Shown one piece after another: positions 26,173 to 34,170 of a stretch of DNA of 39,564 bases. Every line of letters starts with the position of its first letter. Position 1 is the stretch's first letter. Location: the IMG/VR virus record IMGVR_UViG_3300027917_000087, positions 1-39,564 of that record; one strand, written 5' to 3'. Under the pieces are notes generated by a model. That model saw only the letters and a list, made by a program, of their open reading frames with translations. It was not told the DNA's origin and ran no database searches. The stretch is from a virus. The position numbers and the translations under genes are program-made.

Positions 26173-28712
26173 TGGCAGTATATCGCTATAGAAGGTTCCA
26201 TTGGCTAAAGCCTGGGACCTTAAATACTTTCAAGGTGCAAGCCATATCAGGGCTAAATAAGAGCGAGTTTTCAGAGATTGACATTAGGACCTCTGGCTTT
26301 GATGGTATGGATTGGGACCAGCCCTGGGCTAAAGTGGTGGCTCGTCCTGTATTCTGGAACAGGACCATAGTTATTACCTGGACCCCGATCATGGAGCCTT
26401 TACGGATGGATTTCTACAGGTTATTTAGGAAACCAACCGATGTACCATCAGCAGGGGAGTTAGCGGATAATTCAACTGATAACGCCTATTGGCTGGAAGA
26501 TACAGGAAGAAAGACAAGGCGTGTAGATCATATTCTTGGGACGGATCCCGATATAGAAAAAGAGGTGGTTTATTACTATTGGGTATGGGCTTTTGACAAA
26601 GGGGGGAATCCTTCGGTGCATTATCTTGGCGGTAGCGGTCCTAACACCACTCCAGATAATGCGGAGTTTGGGAAGCCAGAAGTACCAGTAATATACCCAG
26701 CTCTTTTTGAGTACGAGCATCAGGAAATCGTGAAATGGCTTACTGATGTTACTGTTAAATTCAGATGTTCGGGGGGAGCAGAAGGGTACTGGATGCAAAA
26801 AAAGCAGAAGGGGAGGGTTATGTGGGGACCCCTTGTGTGGGTAGACCATGATGGAGATCTGGTAAACCAGGAAGCTATCATGCAAAATCTGATAGCTGGT
26901 AAGACCTATCAATTTAGAGTAAAAGCAGTAAATGTCCCTGTAGCTCTAGTTTCAGATTGGAGTACGGTAGTTGAGAAGGAAATACCCTATGATGATGAGC
27001 CGCCAGCAGAGATCCAGCTCGTAGCGGCGAGAAGGTTTTTCAGGAGAGGGTTTGAAAAGGGTGAGTTTATCAGGGTTCAATGGAAAAGACCGCCGTTAGC
27101 GATAATGAGTGAACAGATCGAGCGTTATGAAGTGTATCGGAAAGTGGGTAGCGATGCCCAGGCAGAAACCTATAAAGACGAGATCAATGCCAATACTGCT
27201 ACCGTCTACGATGAAATGAACAATTTTGAAGGGACGAGATTTGTTGATGATGATGTTGAAGAACTTACAACTGCTTTAGCTAATTTTGATTGGGATGGGG
27301 ATTATAATGGTGGAGCTACGGACCAGGATAGAAGAACAGCCATTATAAGCGGCGGTACGCTTGTTGGAACATTGAACGGTGGGGCAACTATCACGACAGA
27401 TCAGGTATATGAAGGGTCCTACTCTTTGAAACTGCTCGCATCTACGCTTAATTATCTATCATTTGTCAACAATGGCATTTTCAGTAGTAGTGAAGGCTAT
27501 GTGAGTATTTGGTGGTATCCGACAAGTCTAGGATTTGGGATAACCGATATATTCAGGGCTTACTATGATGCTAACAATTATCTTAATATAAAATACTTTT
27601 CTGCAAGAGTATATGTAGATTGGATGAGTAACGGTAGTTTAGAGCAATTTCAGTTGTGTTCCCCTTCGCATCCTGTGGTAAATACTACCTGGAATCATTT
27701 TGAATTGCGGTGGAAAGTTTCTACCAATACCCTGGAGTGTAGAAAGAACAATGGTGGGTTTGGTGATGATGGGGAAACCTGGAGAGATCTATCTCCTACC
27801 GCCCTTGCTCAATTTGCAAGCGAGCCCACTACGGTTACGCTAGGTCCAGCCGCCAGCTCTGATAATTTTGTAAACTATATTGATAGCGTTGAATCCTGGG
27901 GGTTCGATGGTCCTGTAGCTGAACAGTTTTATCATTATTGGGTGAGAGCCGTTGATGTAGACGATAGGGCTAGTACGGTTACGATGCTCGATAGTTACGA
28001 TAAGATCTCATTTACCAAGCCAGATCCACCAGAGAATACCGATATTATTCAAAACGCAGTTCAGGTCATAATTTTCAAGCTCTTTACCATGAAATTTACC
28101 TGGGATCCAGTAGATGAAGCTGTATGGTACAGGGTGAAAATAAGGATGAAGGGAGCTGGAAGGGCTAATTTTGGACCCTGGCTTTATACCCCCCGACTTC
28201 CAGAAGAAAGAGTTACAGATGTTGATGATGATAATCCTACAGGGACCCCGAAGTATGTTTATCCTTTTTGGGTATTGAAAGACACCGCAGTACAATACTC
28301 TGTAAGTGCAGAAAACATGGCTGGGGAAAGTTGGAGCGAGATAAAGGAGGAACTTATAAACTCCGATGATGAAGGTCCATCGGTTATCCAGAATTTTACA
28401 GGGAATTGTCATGGTTTTCTCTTTTTTGGGATTAAATTTTGGATGGGATATACCCTTAAATGGGATGATTTACCCTGGTATGAAGGCGTAGCTTCTTATG
28501 AGGTTTATTGGTGGAATGGATCATCTTGGCAATCTGTAGGACACAAAGGACCTACGATAATTCCTGGCAAGAAAGTTGTCTTTAACGGATGGGCTTTACC
28601 AGTAGCAGGGATGCACAAATTCAAGGTAATAACAACAGATGGTGATGATAATACCTCTGAATCAAGTATCCTGGAACTTCCCTGGTCAGCCTTTTGGAGT
28701 ACCAGCCTATGA
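26172..28712 (+). CDS. multi-FN3 tail fibre protein with a lectin-like insert
   Basis: The 846-residue protein is a string of fibronectin type III-like modules. Repeated features are VxRPVFWNRTIVITWTP, YQFRVKAVNVPVALVSDWS, YWVRAVDVDDRAS, VQYSVSAENMAGESWSE and HKFKVITTDGDDNTSES. A concanavalin A/LamG-like beta-sandwich (about residues 413-574) interrupts one module (YEGSYSLKLLAS, VSIWWYPTS, WNHFELRWK, YIDSVESWGF). Such chains form extended virion appendages that touch host glycans. It overlaps the upstream stop (TAATG) and shares its own stop with the next start (ATGA). Confidence 0.7.
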   Translation: MAVYRYRRFHWLKPGTLNTFKVQAISGLNKSEFSEIDIRTSGFDGMDWDQPWAKVVARPVFWNRTIVITWTPIMEPLRMDFYRLFRKPTDVPSAGELADNSTDNAYWLEDTGRKTRRVDHILGTDPDIEKEVVYYYWVWAFDKGGNPSVHYLGGSGPNTTPDNAEFGKPEVPVIYPALFEYEHQEIVKWLTDVTVKFRCSGGAEGYWMQKKQKGRVMWGPLVWVDHDGDLVNQEAIMQNLIAGKTYQFRVKAVNVPVALVSDWSTVVEKEIPYDDEPPAEIQLVAARRFFRRGFEKGEFIRVQWKRPPLAIMSEQIERYEVYRKVGSDAQAETYKDEINANTATVYDEMNNFEGTRFVDDDVEELTTALANFDWDGDYNGGATDQDRRTAIISGGTLVGTLNGGATITTDQVYEGSYSLKLLASTLNYLSFVNNGIFSSSEGYVSIWWYPTSLGFGITDIFRAYYDANNYLNIKYFSARVYVDWMSNGSLEQFQLCSPSHPVVNTTWNHFELRWKVSTNTLECRKNNGGFGDDGETWRDLSPTALAQFASEPTTVTLGPAASSDNFVNYIDSVESWGFDGPVAEQFYHYWVRAVDVDDRASTVTMLDSYDKISFTKPDPPENTDIIQNAVQVIIFKLFTMKFTWDPVDEAVWYRVKIRMKGAGRANFGPWLYTPRLPEERVTDVDDDNPTGTPKYVYPFWVLKDTAVQYSVSAENMAGESWSEIKEELINSDDEGPSVIQNFTGNCHGFLFFGIKFWMGYTLKWDDLPWYEGVASYEVYWWNGSSWQSVGHKGPTIIPGKKVVFNGWALPVAGMHKFKVITTDGDDNTSESSILELPWSAFWSTSL

Positions 28713-29611
28713 GAATTAGCGAGAGTGTCCTAGATAGTGGTGGATCCAGGGTATTAATCAGCCAAAACGCACAGCAAGATCCCACTACCCTTGTATGGAC
28801 TTCCAATAATTCAAATGAGGATAGTTTTTTATTAGAAATGGTTGACAGCACTACCAACCAGGGGTATATATCAGTTCAACATGCCCCTAAATCTGGTGGA
28901 GCTCTATCCTGGACAGAAGTTTTCAGGATGAACTACGATGGATCCATCTCGCTAAATAAAGTAACGACTATTCCTGATGCTCCAGGGGCGAACATCGTTA
29001 AGTTCTTTGCAGAAGAATACATCGGGCGGTTAATCCCCAAGATGAGGACCGCCAGCGAAACGATTAATTTACTCCAGGGTGTAGGGACGAGCAGAGTGTG
29101 GCGGCAAAGTTCTTTTCCTGGAACGCCGAAAGAAGGCGATATTCTCATAAAGCCTGGGGGAGTGGTTGGGCTTCGGTATGGTGAGATCTATGTTGAGGAC
29201 AATTCAAATGTAACAACCATAACAAACACCCTAACCTATTATCAAGTAACTGTATTTGACACAAACGGAGAATCCAACGGCACTACGCCAGACCATACTA
29301 ATGACCATATAGAGATTGACCATGATGGGGTTTATTTGGTCCTGGTAAGTGCATCGGTCAAGACAGAAGTGGCAGGGACAGGGGATGTCTACGAATGTGA
29401 AGTAAAACTAAATAACGGTGCAACTTCCGTACCAAACCTTCATTGGGATCGGCAATTAGCTGGCGGTGGCGGTGATGTCGGATCGACAAGTGCATCGGGA
29501 ATTGTTTCTTTAGAGGACGGTGATACGGTAGAGGTATGGGTACAAAACAAGACAGGGACGGATAATCTTATCTTTGAAGATATTACACTTACTGTTATAG
29601 AGATTAAGTAA
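28709..29611 (+). CDS. tail fibre tip protein with C-terminal TNF/C1q-like jelly roll
   Basis: The 300-residue protein starts at ATG 28709, overlapping the upstream TGA. An in-frame TTG at 28694 is less likely. The N-terminal 85 residues resemble phage fibre repeats (LLEMVDSTTNQGYISVQHA, FRMNYDGSISLNK). Residues about 155-300 read as a TNF/C1q-like jelly roll: YYQVTVFD, DHIEIDHDGVYLVLVSASV, YECEVKLNNG, VSLEDGDTVEVWVQNKTG and a final strand LTVIEIK. Such domains trimerise at fibre tips and often bind receptors. It is the last gene of the tail block. The 50-nt gap to the next gene holds no clear terminator. Confidence 0.65.
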   Translation: MRISESVLDSGGSRVLISQNAQQDPTTLVWTSNNSNEDSFLLEMVDSTTNQGYISVQHAPKSGGALSWTEVFRMNYDGSISLNKVTTIPDAPGANIVKFFAEEYIGRLIPKMRTASETINLLQGVGTSRVWRQSSFPGTPKEGDILIKPGGVVGLRYGEIYVEDNSNVTTITNTLTYYQVTVFDTNGESNGTTPDHTNDHIEIDHDGVYLVLVSASVKTEVAGTGDVYECEVKLNNGATSVPNLHWDRQLAGGGGDVGSTSASGIVSLEDGDTVEVWVQNKTGTDNLIFEDITLTVIEIK

Positions 29612-29661
29612 CCTGGATCCTTCTGGAGCCATAAACCTAAAAGGCAAGAAAGGAGTGTGTT

Positions 29662-30276
29662 ATGGAACAAAAATTAGATTTTACGGAAGATGTACTTCGG
29701 CATTGTGGCGGTAGATTAACTACACACGATGCCGATTTGCTTTTTAAGACCGCAAGCGAGATAGAATCAAAGAACATATTGGAGATCGGCTCGATGGACG
29801 GATGCTCCACTATGATCCTTGGTTCTATTGCCAGGGAAACAGGGGGGCTAGTTCAATGTATCGAGCCAGCCCCGAAACAAAAATGGCGGCACAACATTGA
29901 ACGGTTGAAGCTACAAAAGTGGGTGCAGATGCACTTTGCTACAAGCCCCTGGCTTCCGATTGAAACTATCATTAATCTTTGTAAACCGCCAATAAAAGAT
30001 AAAATGACCCCTTTGGATTTCCTCTTTATTGATGGGGATCACCGTACAAGGTGGGCTATTGTTGACTACCATTTTTATATGCCTTATGTACGCATGGGTG
30101 GCAGAATCGGCTTTCACGATTGGTGGGATCAGCATGATGCTGGAAGATGGGTTAGAGAAGCGGTTGAGATCATCATGCGAGATGATGAGCCATTTCTTAA
30201 AATGGTAGGAGAAACGAGGAATAAAAGGGGCTTGATTGTCTATGAAAAAATCGGAGATCACAACAGGCACAGATAG
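29662..30276 (+). CDS. class I SAM methyltransferase, Methyltransf_24-like
   Basis: The 204-residue protein starts behind AAAGGAGTGTGTT. It has SAM motif I LEIGSMDGCST (residues about 40-50), then an acidic-loop residue in CIEPAPK. The hallmark LFIDGDH (about 119-125) is followed by DYHFYMPYVRMGGRIGFHDWW. This is the layout of small-molecule or sugar O-methyltransferases of the Methyltransf_24 type found beside glycosyltransferases, not of DNA methyltransferases. It opens the glycan-enzyme cassette and overlaps the next gene by 35 nt. A likely job is capping or decorating a sugar, with the substrate unknown. Confidence 0.8.
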   Translation: MEQKLDFTEDVLRHCGGRLTTHDADLLFKTASEIESKNILEIGSMDGCSTMILGSIARETGGLVQCIEPAPKQKWRHNIERLKLQKWVQMHFATSPWLPIETIINLCKPPIKDKMTPLDFLFIDGDHRTRWAIVDYHFYMPYVRMGGRIGFHDWWDQHDAGRWVREAVEIIMRDDEPFLKMVGETRNKRGLIVYEKIGDHNRHR

Positions 30277-30994
30277 AAAAGGCTGGGATAATATAGGCGT
30301 TCTCGTTACCTCTCATCCTAAACAGCAAAAATTCTGGAATCAGGCTTTCGCTACCTGGGCTGGGTTCCCTCATTATATGCTCCTGGGCTATGACGATGAA
30401 AACATTGATGGTGTCCCTATTGAACAATTCATGCCACCTGTAAAGGCGATATTTTATACTGGCTACAAAGCTGGGTATTTAGGGCATTTCAGGGGGGAAC
30501 TTCAACAGCTACAGATCGGGGGTAGAATCCTGGAGCAACAGGGGAAGGAGTTTTTCTATAAAACTGCCGCCGATAACGCATGTTATCGCTGGAGGAACAT
30601 TCCATCCATGCACAAGGTCCTGAAAAAATTTGATCTTGTAATATGCGGCACGACACAGATGTTTGGTTATGTTTGGGCGTTAAACAAGATTATGAAGATC
30701 TGGCACGAAAAGATGAAAAGCGGCGGTGCGGAGCTTTTTGTTTATAGCCAGATCAAGGCACATGGAATTAGAGTGAGATATGAAAAAGCCCCATTATGGA
30801 ATGACGTTTTGGGGCTTGTTCATATCCAGGGGGAATGTGCATTAAACCAGGGAACAAACGTCATGCGTACCTGGATAGATGGGCAGAAATGGACACCAGA
30901 CTTTAAACATCGGGACCTAACCCCTAAACGACTAGATCACTATAAAGATACGGACCTGATATTCCCCAATGAAGATACTTTACGAGAGAAATAA
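30242..30994 (+). CDS. putative glycosyltransferase-like protein
   Basis: The 250-residue protein starts at ATG 30242, inside the end of the methyltransferase gene. An upstream TTG at 30236 is an alternative. It shows a strand IGVLVTSHP, an acidic YDDEN near residue 45, GHFRGELQQLQIGGRIL, and FYKTAADNACYRW with an acidic pair that could bind a metal-nucleotide. ICGTTQMFGYVWALNK and a C-terminal IQGECALNQGTN follow. This order of elements is reminiscent of GT-A-type glycosyltransferases in polysaccharide clusters, and the neighbours support that, but no diagnostic signature is decisive. It overlaps the radical SAM gene by 26 nt. Confidence 0.45.
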   Translation: MKKSEITTGTDRKGWDNIGVLVTSHPKQQKFWNQAFATWAGFPHYMLLGYDDENIDGVPIEQFMPPVKAIFYTGYKAGYLGHFRGELQQLQIGGRILEQQGKEFFYKTAADNACYRWRNIPSMHKVLKKFDLVICGTTQMFGYVWALNKIMKIWHEKMKSGGAELFVYSQIKAHGIRVRYEKAPLWNDVLGLVHIQGECALNQGTNVMRTWIDGQKWTPDFKHRDLTPKRLDHYKDTDLIFPNEDTLREK

Positions 30995-31790
30995 GAGAAA
31001 CGCTGATAGGATAGTTCGTTGTTATTTGACCTTGGATTGCACTTCAAACTGTTCTTACTGTAGTGCTGGGGTTCCTCATATAGCCTGGAGCGTAAAAAAG
31101 GTATGGATCCCAGCCGAAGAATGGGCAGAGGGATTAAACAGGAGAAATCGTGCGGCGGTCCTGGCTGGGGGAGAGCCTTTCCTCTATCCTGAATTTGGCA
31201 AGCTCATAAGCCTTATCAATAGGACTTATCCATGCTGGATATACACTAACCTGGAGCTGGACCCGAAACCCTTGATTGAGAACGCTACTAAACCGTTTCC
31301 GATTCTGGCAAGTTTGCATCAATGGTGCGATTTTGAATTATGGTATAAGCACGTTCAGGCTCTTTGGGATGCTGGGCATTTCTTGAAGTTCCATATAGTT
31401 AAAGCTGGTAATTACAAAAAAGTTACCGATTTCCTTGAAGCTAAAGGAATTGTAGGAAAATACAGCACAAAACTATGTGGGGATCAGAATGTAGGATTAA
31501 AGTCGAGAGGGGAAGCTACGAATAAACAATACCCTAAAGTAGATTGTTCCAGTAGAATTTACCTCTTTGGACCTGATGGATTCAGGTATTCATGCGTGAG
31601 CAGAATGGGAAGGCAAGAACAGCTATGGAAACAGGAACATATCACAGATGAAGATTCTGGTGATTGGATCTTTACCTCTTGCGATAACTACGGATTGTGT
31701 ACTGGATGCGATAACAATATAGAGGGAAAAGTGGTTTATGGTAACGATAGCCCCAACGATACCGATAAAGCAACCGACAAAGAAGGTTAG
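30969..31790 (+). CDS. radical SAM protein with SPASM/twitch-like C-terminal cysteines
   Basis: The 273-residue protein carries the radical SAM 4Fe-4S motif CxxxCxxC at Cys24, Cys28 and Cys31, and the SAM-binding AGGEPFLYPEF at about residues 66-76. Six further cysteines (170, 193, 209, 238, 244, 247) include CX5CX2C at the C-terminus, consistent with an auxiliary Fe-S cluster of SPASM or twitch type. Such enzymes modify peptides or carbohydrates by radical chemistry. In this cassette a glycan or a virion peptide is the likeliest substrate, which is inference. The protein is short for a full SPASM enzyme. Its start lacks a strong Shine-Dalgarno, so coupling to the upstream gene is probable. 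Confidence 0.82.
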   Translation: MKILYERNKRNADRIVRCYLTLDCTSNCSYCSAGVPHIAWSVKKVWIPAEEWAEGLNRRNRAAVLAGGEPFLYPEFGKLISLINRTYPCWIYTNLELDPKPLIENATKPFPILASLHQWCDFELWYKHVQALWDAGHFLKFHIVKAGNYKKVTDFLEAKGIVGKYSTKLCGDQNVGLKSRGEATNKQYPKVDCSSRIYLFGPDGFRYSCVSRMGRQEQLWKQEHITDEDSGDWIFTSCDNYGLCTGCDNNIEGKVVYGNDSPNDTDKATDKEG

Positions 31791-32589
31791 CGGAAATCAC
31801 ATTATCGGGTTTACGGCATCAACTGGCAGAAGCGGAACAATGTATATCTCTAAAATGCTGGCTATGGCGAATGATTGTTACACTTCCCACGAGTTCCTGG
31901 TAAAAGAGATTCGCCAGCCAATCAATGAGCTCTTTTCTGATGCGAAAGACAAAGGGATCCAACAAGCGGAAAGGATCTGGAATGATAAAAGCGTACCACA
32001 GCTAAACGCTTATTCGGACAAGCCGTACATTGAAAGCGATGCGAGATTTCTAACCGTAGCGTATTATTTTGCTCTTCGGGACATAGAACATTCCCGACTT
32101 AGGATAATAAACCTTTACAGGGATAAAGCGAGGATTGCCCTGGGAAATGCGAAGGCTGGGGGGTATAGGAAGGATCACAGGAAGCACAAAGTTAATGTTC
32201 ACACATTGGTCTATCCTTTAGGATGGACGAATGTAACCCTGCTCCCGAAACCCTTCGAGGAAATGAGTTCGATGGAGCTGGCGGTATGGGGAGTCTTTGA
32301 AACTATAGAACGCCAGAGAAGGTTTAAAGAAGTGTTTCCCGATGTTCCTACTTTCGATTGGGACATGGACACAGATTCCCCTAGTATCAGTAGGTGGATG
32401 GATCTCTTGTCCTTCCTGGGACTCAAAATGACACAAAAGCTGGCAGATGCGATAGGGAGAAACCCTATGATAAATTCTACGTTTCATAGGAACGGACCTT
32501 TCCAACATACCCTGGAAGAAGCCCAGGAAGCGGTTGACAATCACAAGGTAGTATTTAACCCAAACCCTAGACCTAAAGGATTTTTATGA
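31738..32589 (+). CDS. sulfotransferase (PAPS-dependent type)
   Basis: The 283-residue protein has the 5'-phosphosulfate-binding loop of sulfotransferases, ASTGRSGTMYIS (about residues 27-38), close to the N-terminus. A strand-helix pair RLRIINLYRDKARIAL follows, matching the 3'-phosphate-binding region, where an Arg after a strand contacts PAPS. A basic stretch (GGYRKDHRKHK) and a helix-rich C-terminal half complete the fold. The enzyme would transfer sulfate from PAPS to a sugar or tyrosine-type acceptor. It starts inside the end of the radical SAM gene (53-nt overlap). Its stop overlaps the start of an APS-kinase-like gene, which could supply its donor. Confidence 0.7.
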   Translation: MVTIAPTIPIKQPTKKVSGNHIIGFTASTGRSGTMYISKMLAMANDCYTSHEFLVKEIRQPINELFSDAKDKGIQQAERIWNDKSVPQLNAYSDKPYIESDARFLTVAYYFALRDIEHSRLRIINLYRDKARIALGNAKAGGYRKDHRKHKVNVHTLVYPLGWTNVTLLPKPFEEMSSMELAVWGVFETIERQRRFKEVFPDVPTFDWDMDTDSPSISRWMDLLSFLGLKMTQKLADAIGRNPMINSTFHRNGPFQHTLEEAQEAVDNHKVVFNPNPRPKGFL

Positions 32590-33002
32590 TCGTTTGGATA
32601 ATGGCACAGAAGAGGACAGGGAAGAGTACCCTTGCGAGGATCCTTAAACCATACTTTGAAAATTGTGTAATTATTGGCGATCCTGTAAAAGAAGCGGTCC
32701 TAAAGAATATCCCAGCCGAGGAAAGACCGAAGGCTATTTACACCGCCTATGCTAGATTAGCCAAGGTCTTTGATCGGCAGGGCTGTAATGTTTTCGTTGT
32801 CGGTGGCGTGGAAAAGAAAGAATGGAGAATAGAGCTAAAAAAGATTATTGATTTTAAGACAATCTATCTTTATCGAGAAGCAGTTCCAGAAGTGGTTGAC
32901 TTCGAGCCGCTTGATGGATGGGAAGAACATAAATACTTGAAAATCACCAATATGGATATTAGGGAAACGGTGGAGTATTCGCTAGAGTACCTCAACAGCT
33001 AA
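32586..33002 (+). CDS. small P-loop kinase, possible APS kinase
   Basis: The 138-residue protein begins with a strand IVWIMAQ and a P-loop ending GKST (Gly12-Thr15). The first P-loop glycine is replaced by Ala7. The later segment, FDRQGCNVFVVGGVEKKEWRIELKKI, follows the order seen in adenylylsulfate kinase (helix, strand, then Arg-containing helix), and FKTIYLYREAVPEVV is consistent. It is shorter than typical CysC (about 200 residues), and a nucleotide or gluconate-type kinase is an alternative. The ATGA overlap with the sulfotransferase gene is the best argument for PAPS supply. Confidence 0.5.
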   Translation: MIVWIMAQKRTGKSTLARILKPYFENCVIIGDPVKEAVLKNIPAEERPKAIYTAYARLAKVFDRQGCNVFVVGGVEKKEWRIELKKIIDFKTIYLYREAVPEVVDFEPLDGWEEHKYLKITNMDIRETVEYSLEYLNS

Positions 33003-33024
33003 CGCCAGAGCAAAGGAGGAAAAG

Positions 33025-34170
33025 ATGCCAGAGCAAACACAAATAGAAGAGCCACAAGGTAAGGTAGCATTTTACGGACCCTGGATAGGGGAGTTTGGTT
33101 GGGAATTAATGGCATGGCAAGCGTGGTGTAGGCTCAATGCCAGAAATTTTGACAAAGTGTATGTGTGTAGTTTTTCCGATATGGCTCCACTTTATGAGGA
33201 TTTCGCTACATTCATACCGCATGGTTACAAGAAAAGACATCTTGATTGGACAGATACTTCCAATGTTCAAATTGAGATACCAGCAGACGTTACCACAAAG
33301 GTAGCTCCCTTTAAGAAATATAAGCTCCCTGCACAGCATTTTATAACCTTCGGGGAAAGGACCAGAAGTGTTAAACCCCGATACCTCATTCACGCCAGGG
33401 GGATAAACAAGGGCGGCAAGAACTATCCACTCGATAGGTGGGAACATTTAGCTGGATGTATCGGTGATAATGTAGCTTCGGTAGGAACCCTACTGGACCA
33501 TCACATAAAAGACACAGAGGATTTAAGGGGGCTTCCCTTGAATACCCTGATGGATGAAATGGCAAATGCCAATGTGGTGATCGGTCAATCTTCGGGTGTA
33601 ATGCACTTGGCGGCTTTGTGTGGAGCTCGTTTAGTCGTGTGGGGGGATCCTAGAACTTATTTTGGCGAATCCCTGGACCAGAGGTATCATAAAACGTGGA
33701 ATCCCTTTAAGGTCCCTGTAAGATTTATCCCTCATCCCGAATGGGATCCAGATCCAGATTTAATCTTAGAAGCGATTATTACCCCCTGGAATAGACCGAA
33801 GATTCAAATGGCACAGCCGCCAGATATTGAGCAACAGGTGGCGAAGGCGGTCCAAGAAGGTGGGAAGGTCCAGGTCCCCAGGGAATTGAGAGATATTCTG
33901 AAAAGGGCTGTAGAAAGTAACAGGGCTATGGTTACTGTTCATTGGATGGAAGGAGAAACTTTAAAACACTATTGGACTACCAATCATTTCCCTGTAAATG
34001 AAATGATCCCCTCTATGGAGCATATAAAAGGTGATATGAAGAAGGGGGGGGTTAAGGAGAACAAGATAATTCACGCTCCAGTAGAAAGGAACTACACGCC
34101 GCCAGAGCCACCGCCGATAGAGGGTGGTCCACCAGAAGAGGAAGCCCTGGAGCCTGGGAAATGGATCTAA
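33025..34170 (+). CDS. GT9-like (heptosyltransferase-type) glycosyltransferase
   Basis: The 381-residue protein starts after GGAGGAAAAG. It begins FYGPWIGEFGWELMAWQAW, a GT-B N-terminal glycine loop. The donor-site region ANVVIGQSSGVMHLAALCGARLVVWGDPR (about residues 181-210) is typical of GT9/ADP-heptosyltransferase-like enzymes. Residues from about 270 onward are an extra helical domain, and the last 35 residues are Pro/Glu-rich and disordered (TPPEPPPIEGGPPEEE). The enzyme should transfer a nucleotide-activated sugar. Both acceptor and sugar are unknown. It overlaps the next gene by 10 nt. Confidence 0.72.
   Translation: MPEQTQIEEPQGKVAFYGPWIGEFGWELMAWQAWCRLNARNFDKVYVCSFSDMAPLYEDFATFIPHGYKKRHLDWTDTSNVQIEIPADVTTKVAPFKKYKLPAQHFITFGERTRSVKPRYLIHARGINKGGKNYPLDRWEHLAGCIGDNVASVGTLLDHHIKDTEDLRGLPLNTLMDEMANANVVIGQSSGVMHLAALCGARLVVWGDPRTYFGESLDQRYHKTWNPFKVPVRFIPHPEWDPDPDLILEAIITPWNRPKIQMAQPPDIEQQVAKAVQEGGKVQVPRELRDILKRAVESNRAMVTVHWMEGETLKHYWTTNHFPVNEMIPSMEHIKGDMKKGGVKENKIIHAPVERNYTPPEPPPIEGGPPEEEALEPGKWI

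Noticed and set aside
29612-29661. Terminator between the tail tip gene and the methyltransferase gene
   Set aside because: The gap contains no stem longer than a few base pairs and no T-run.
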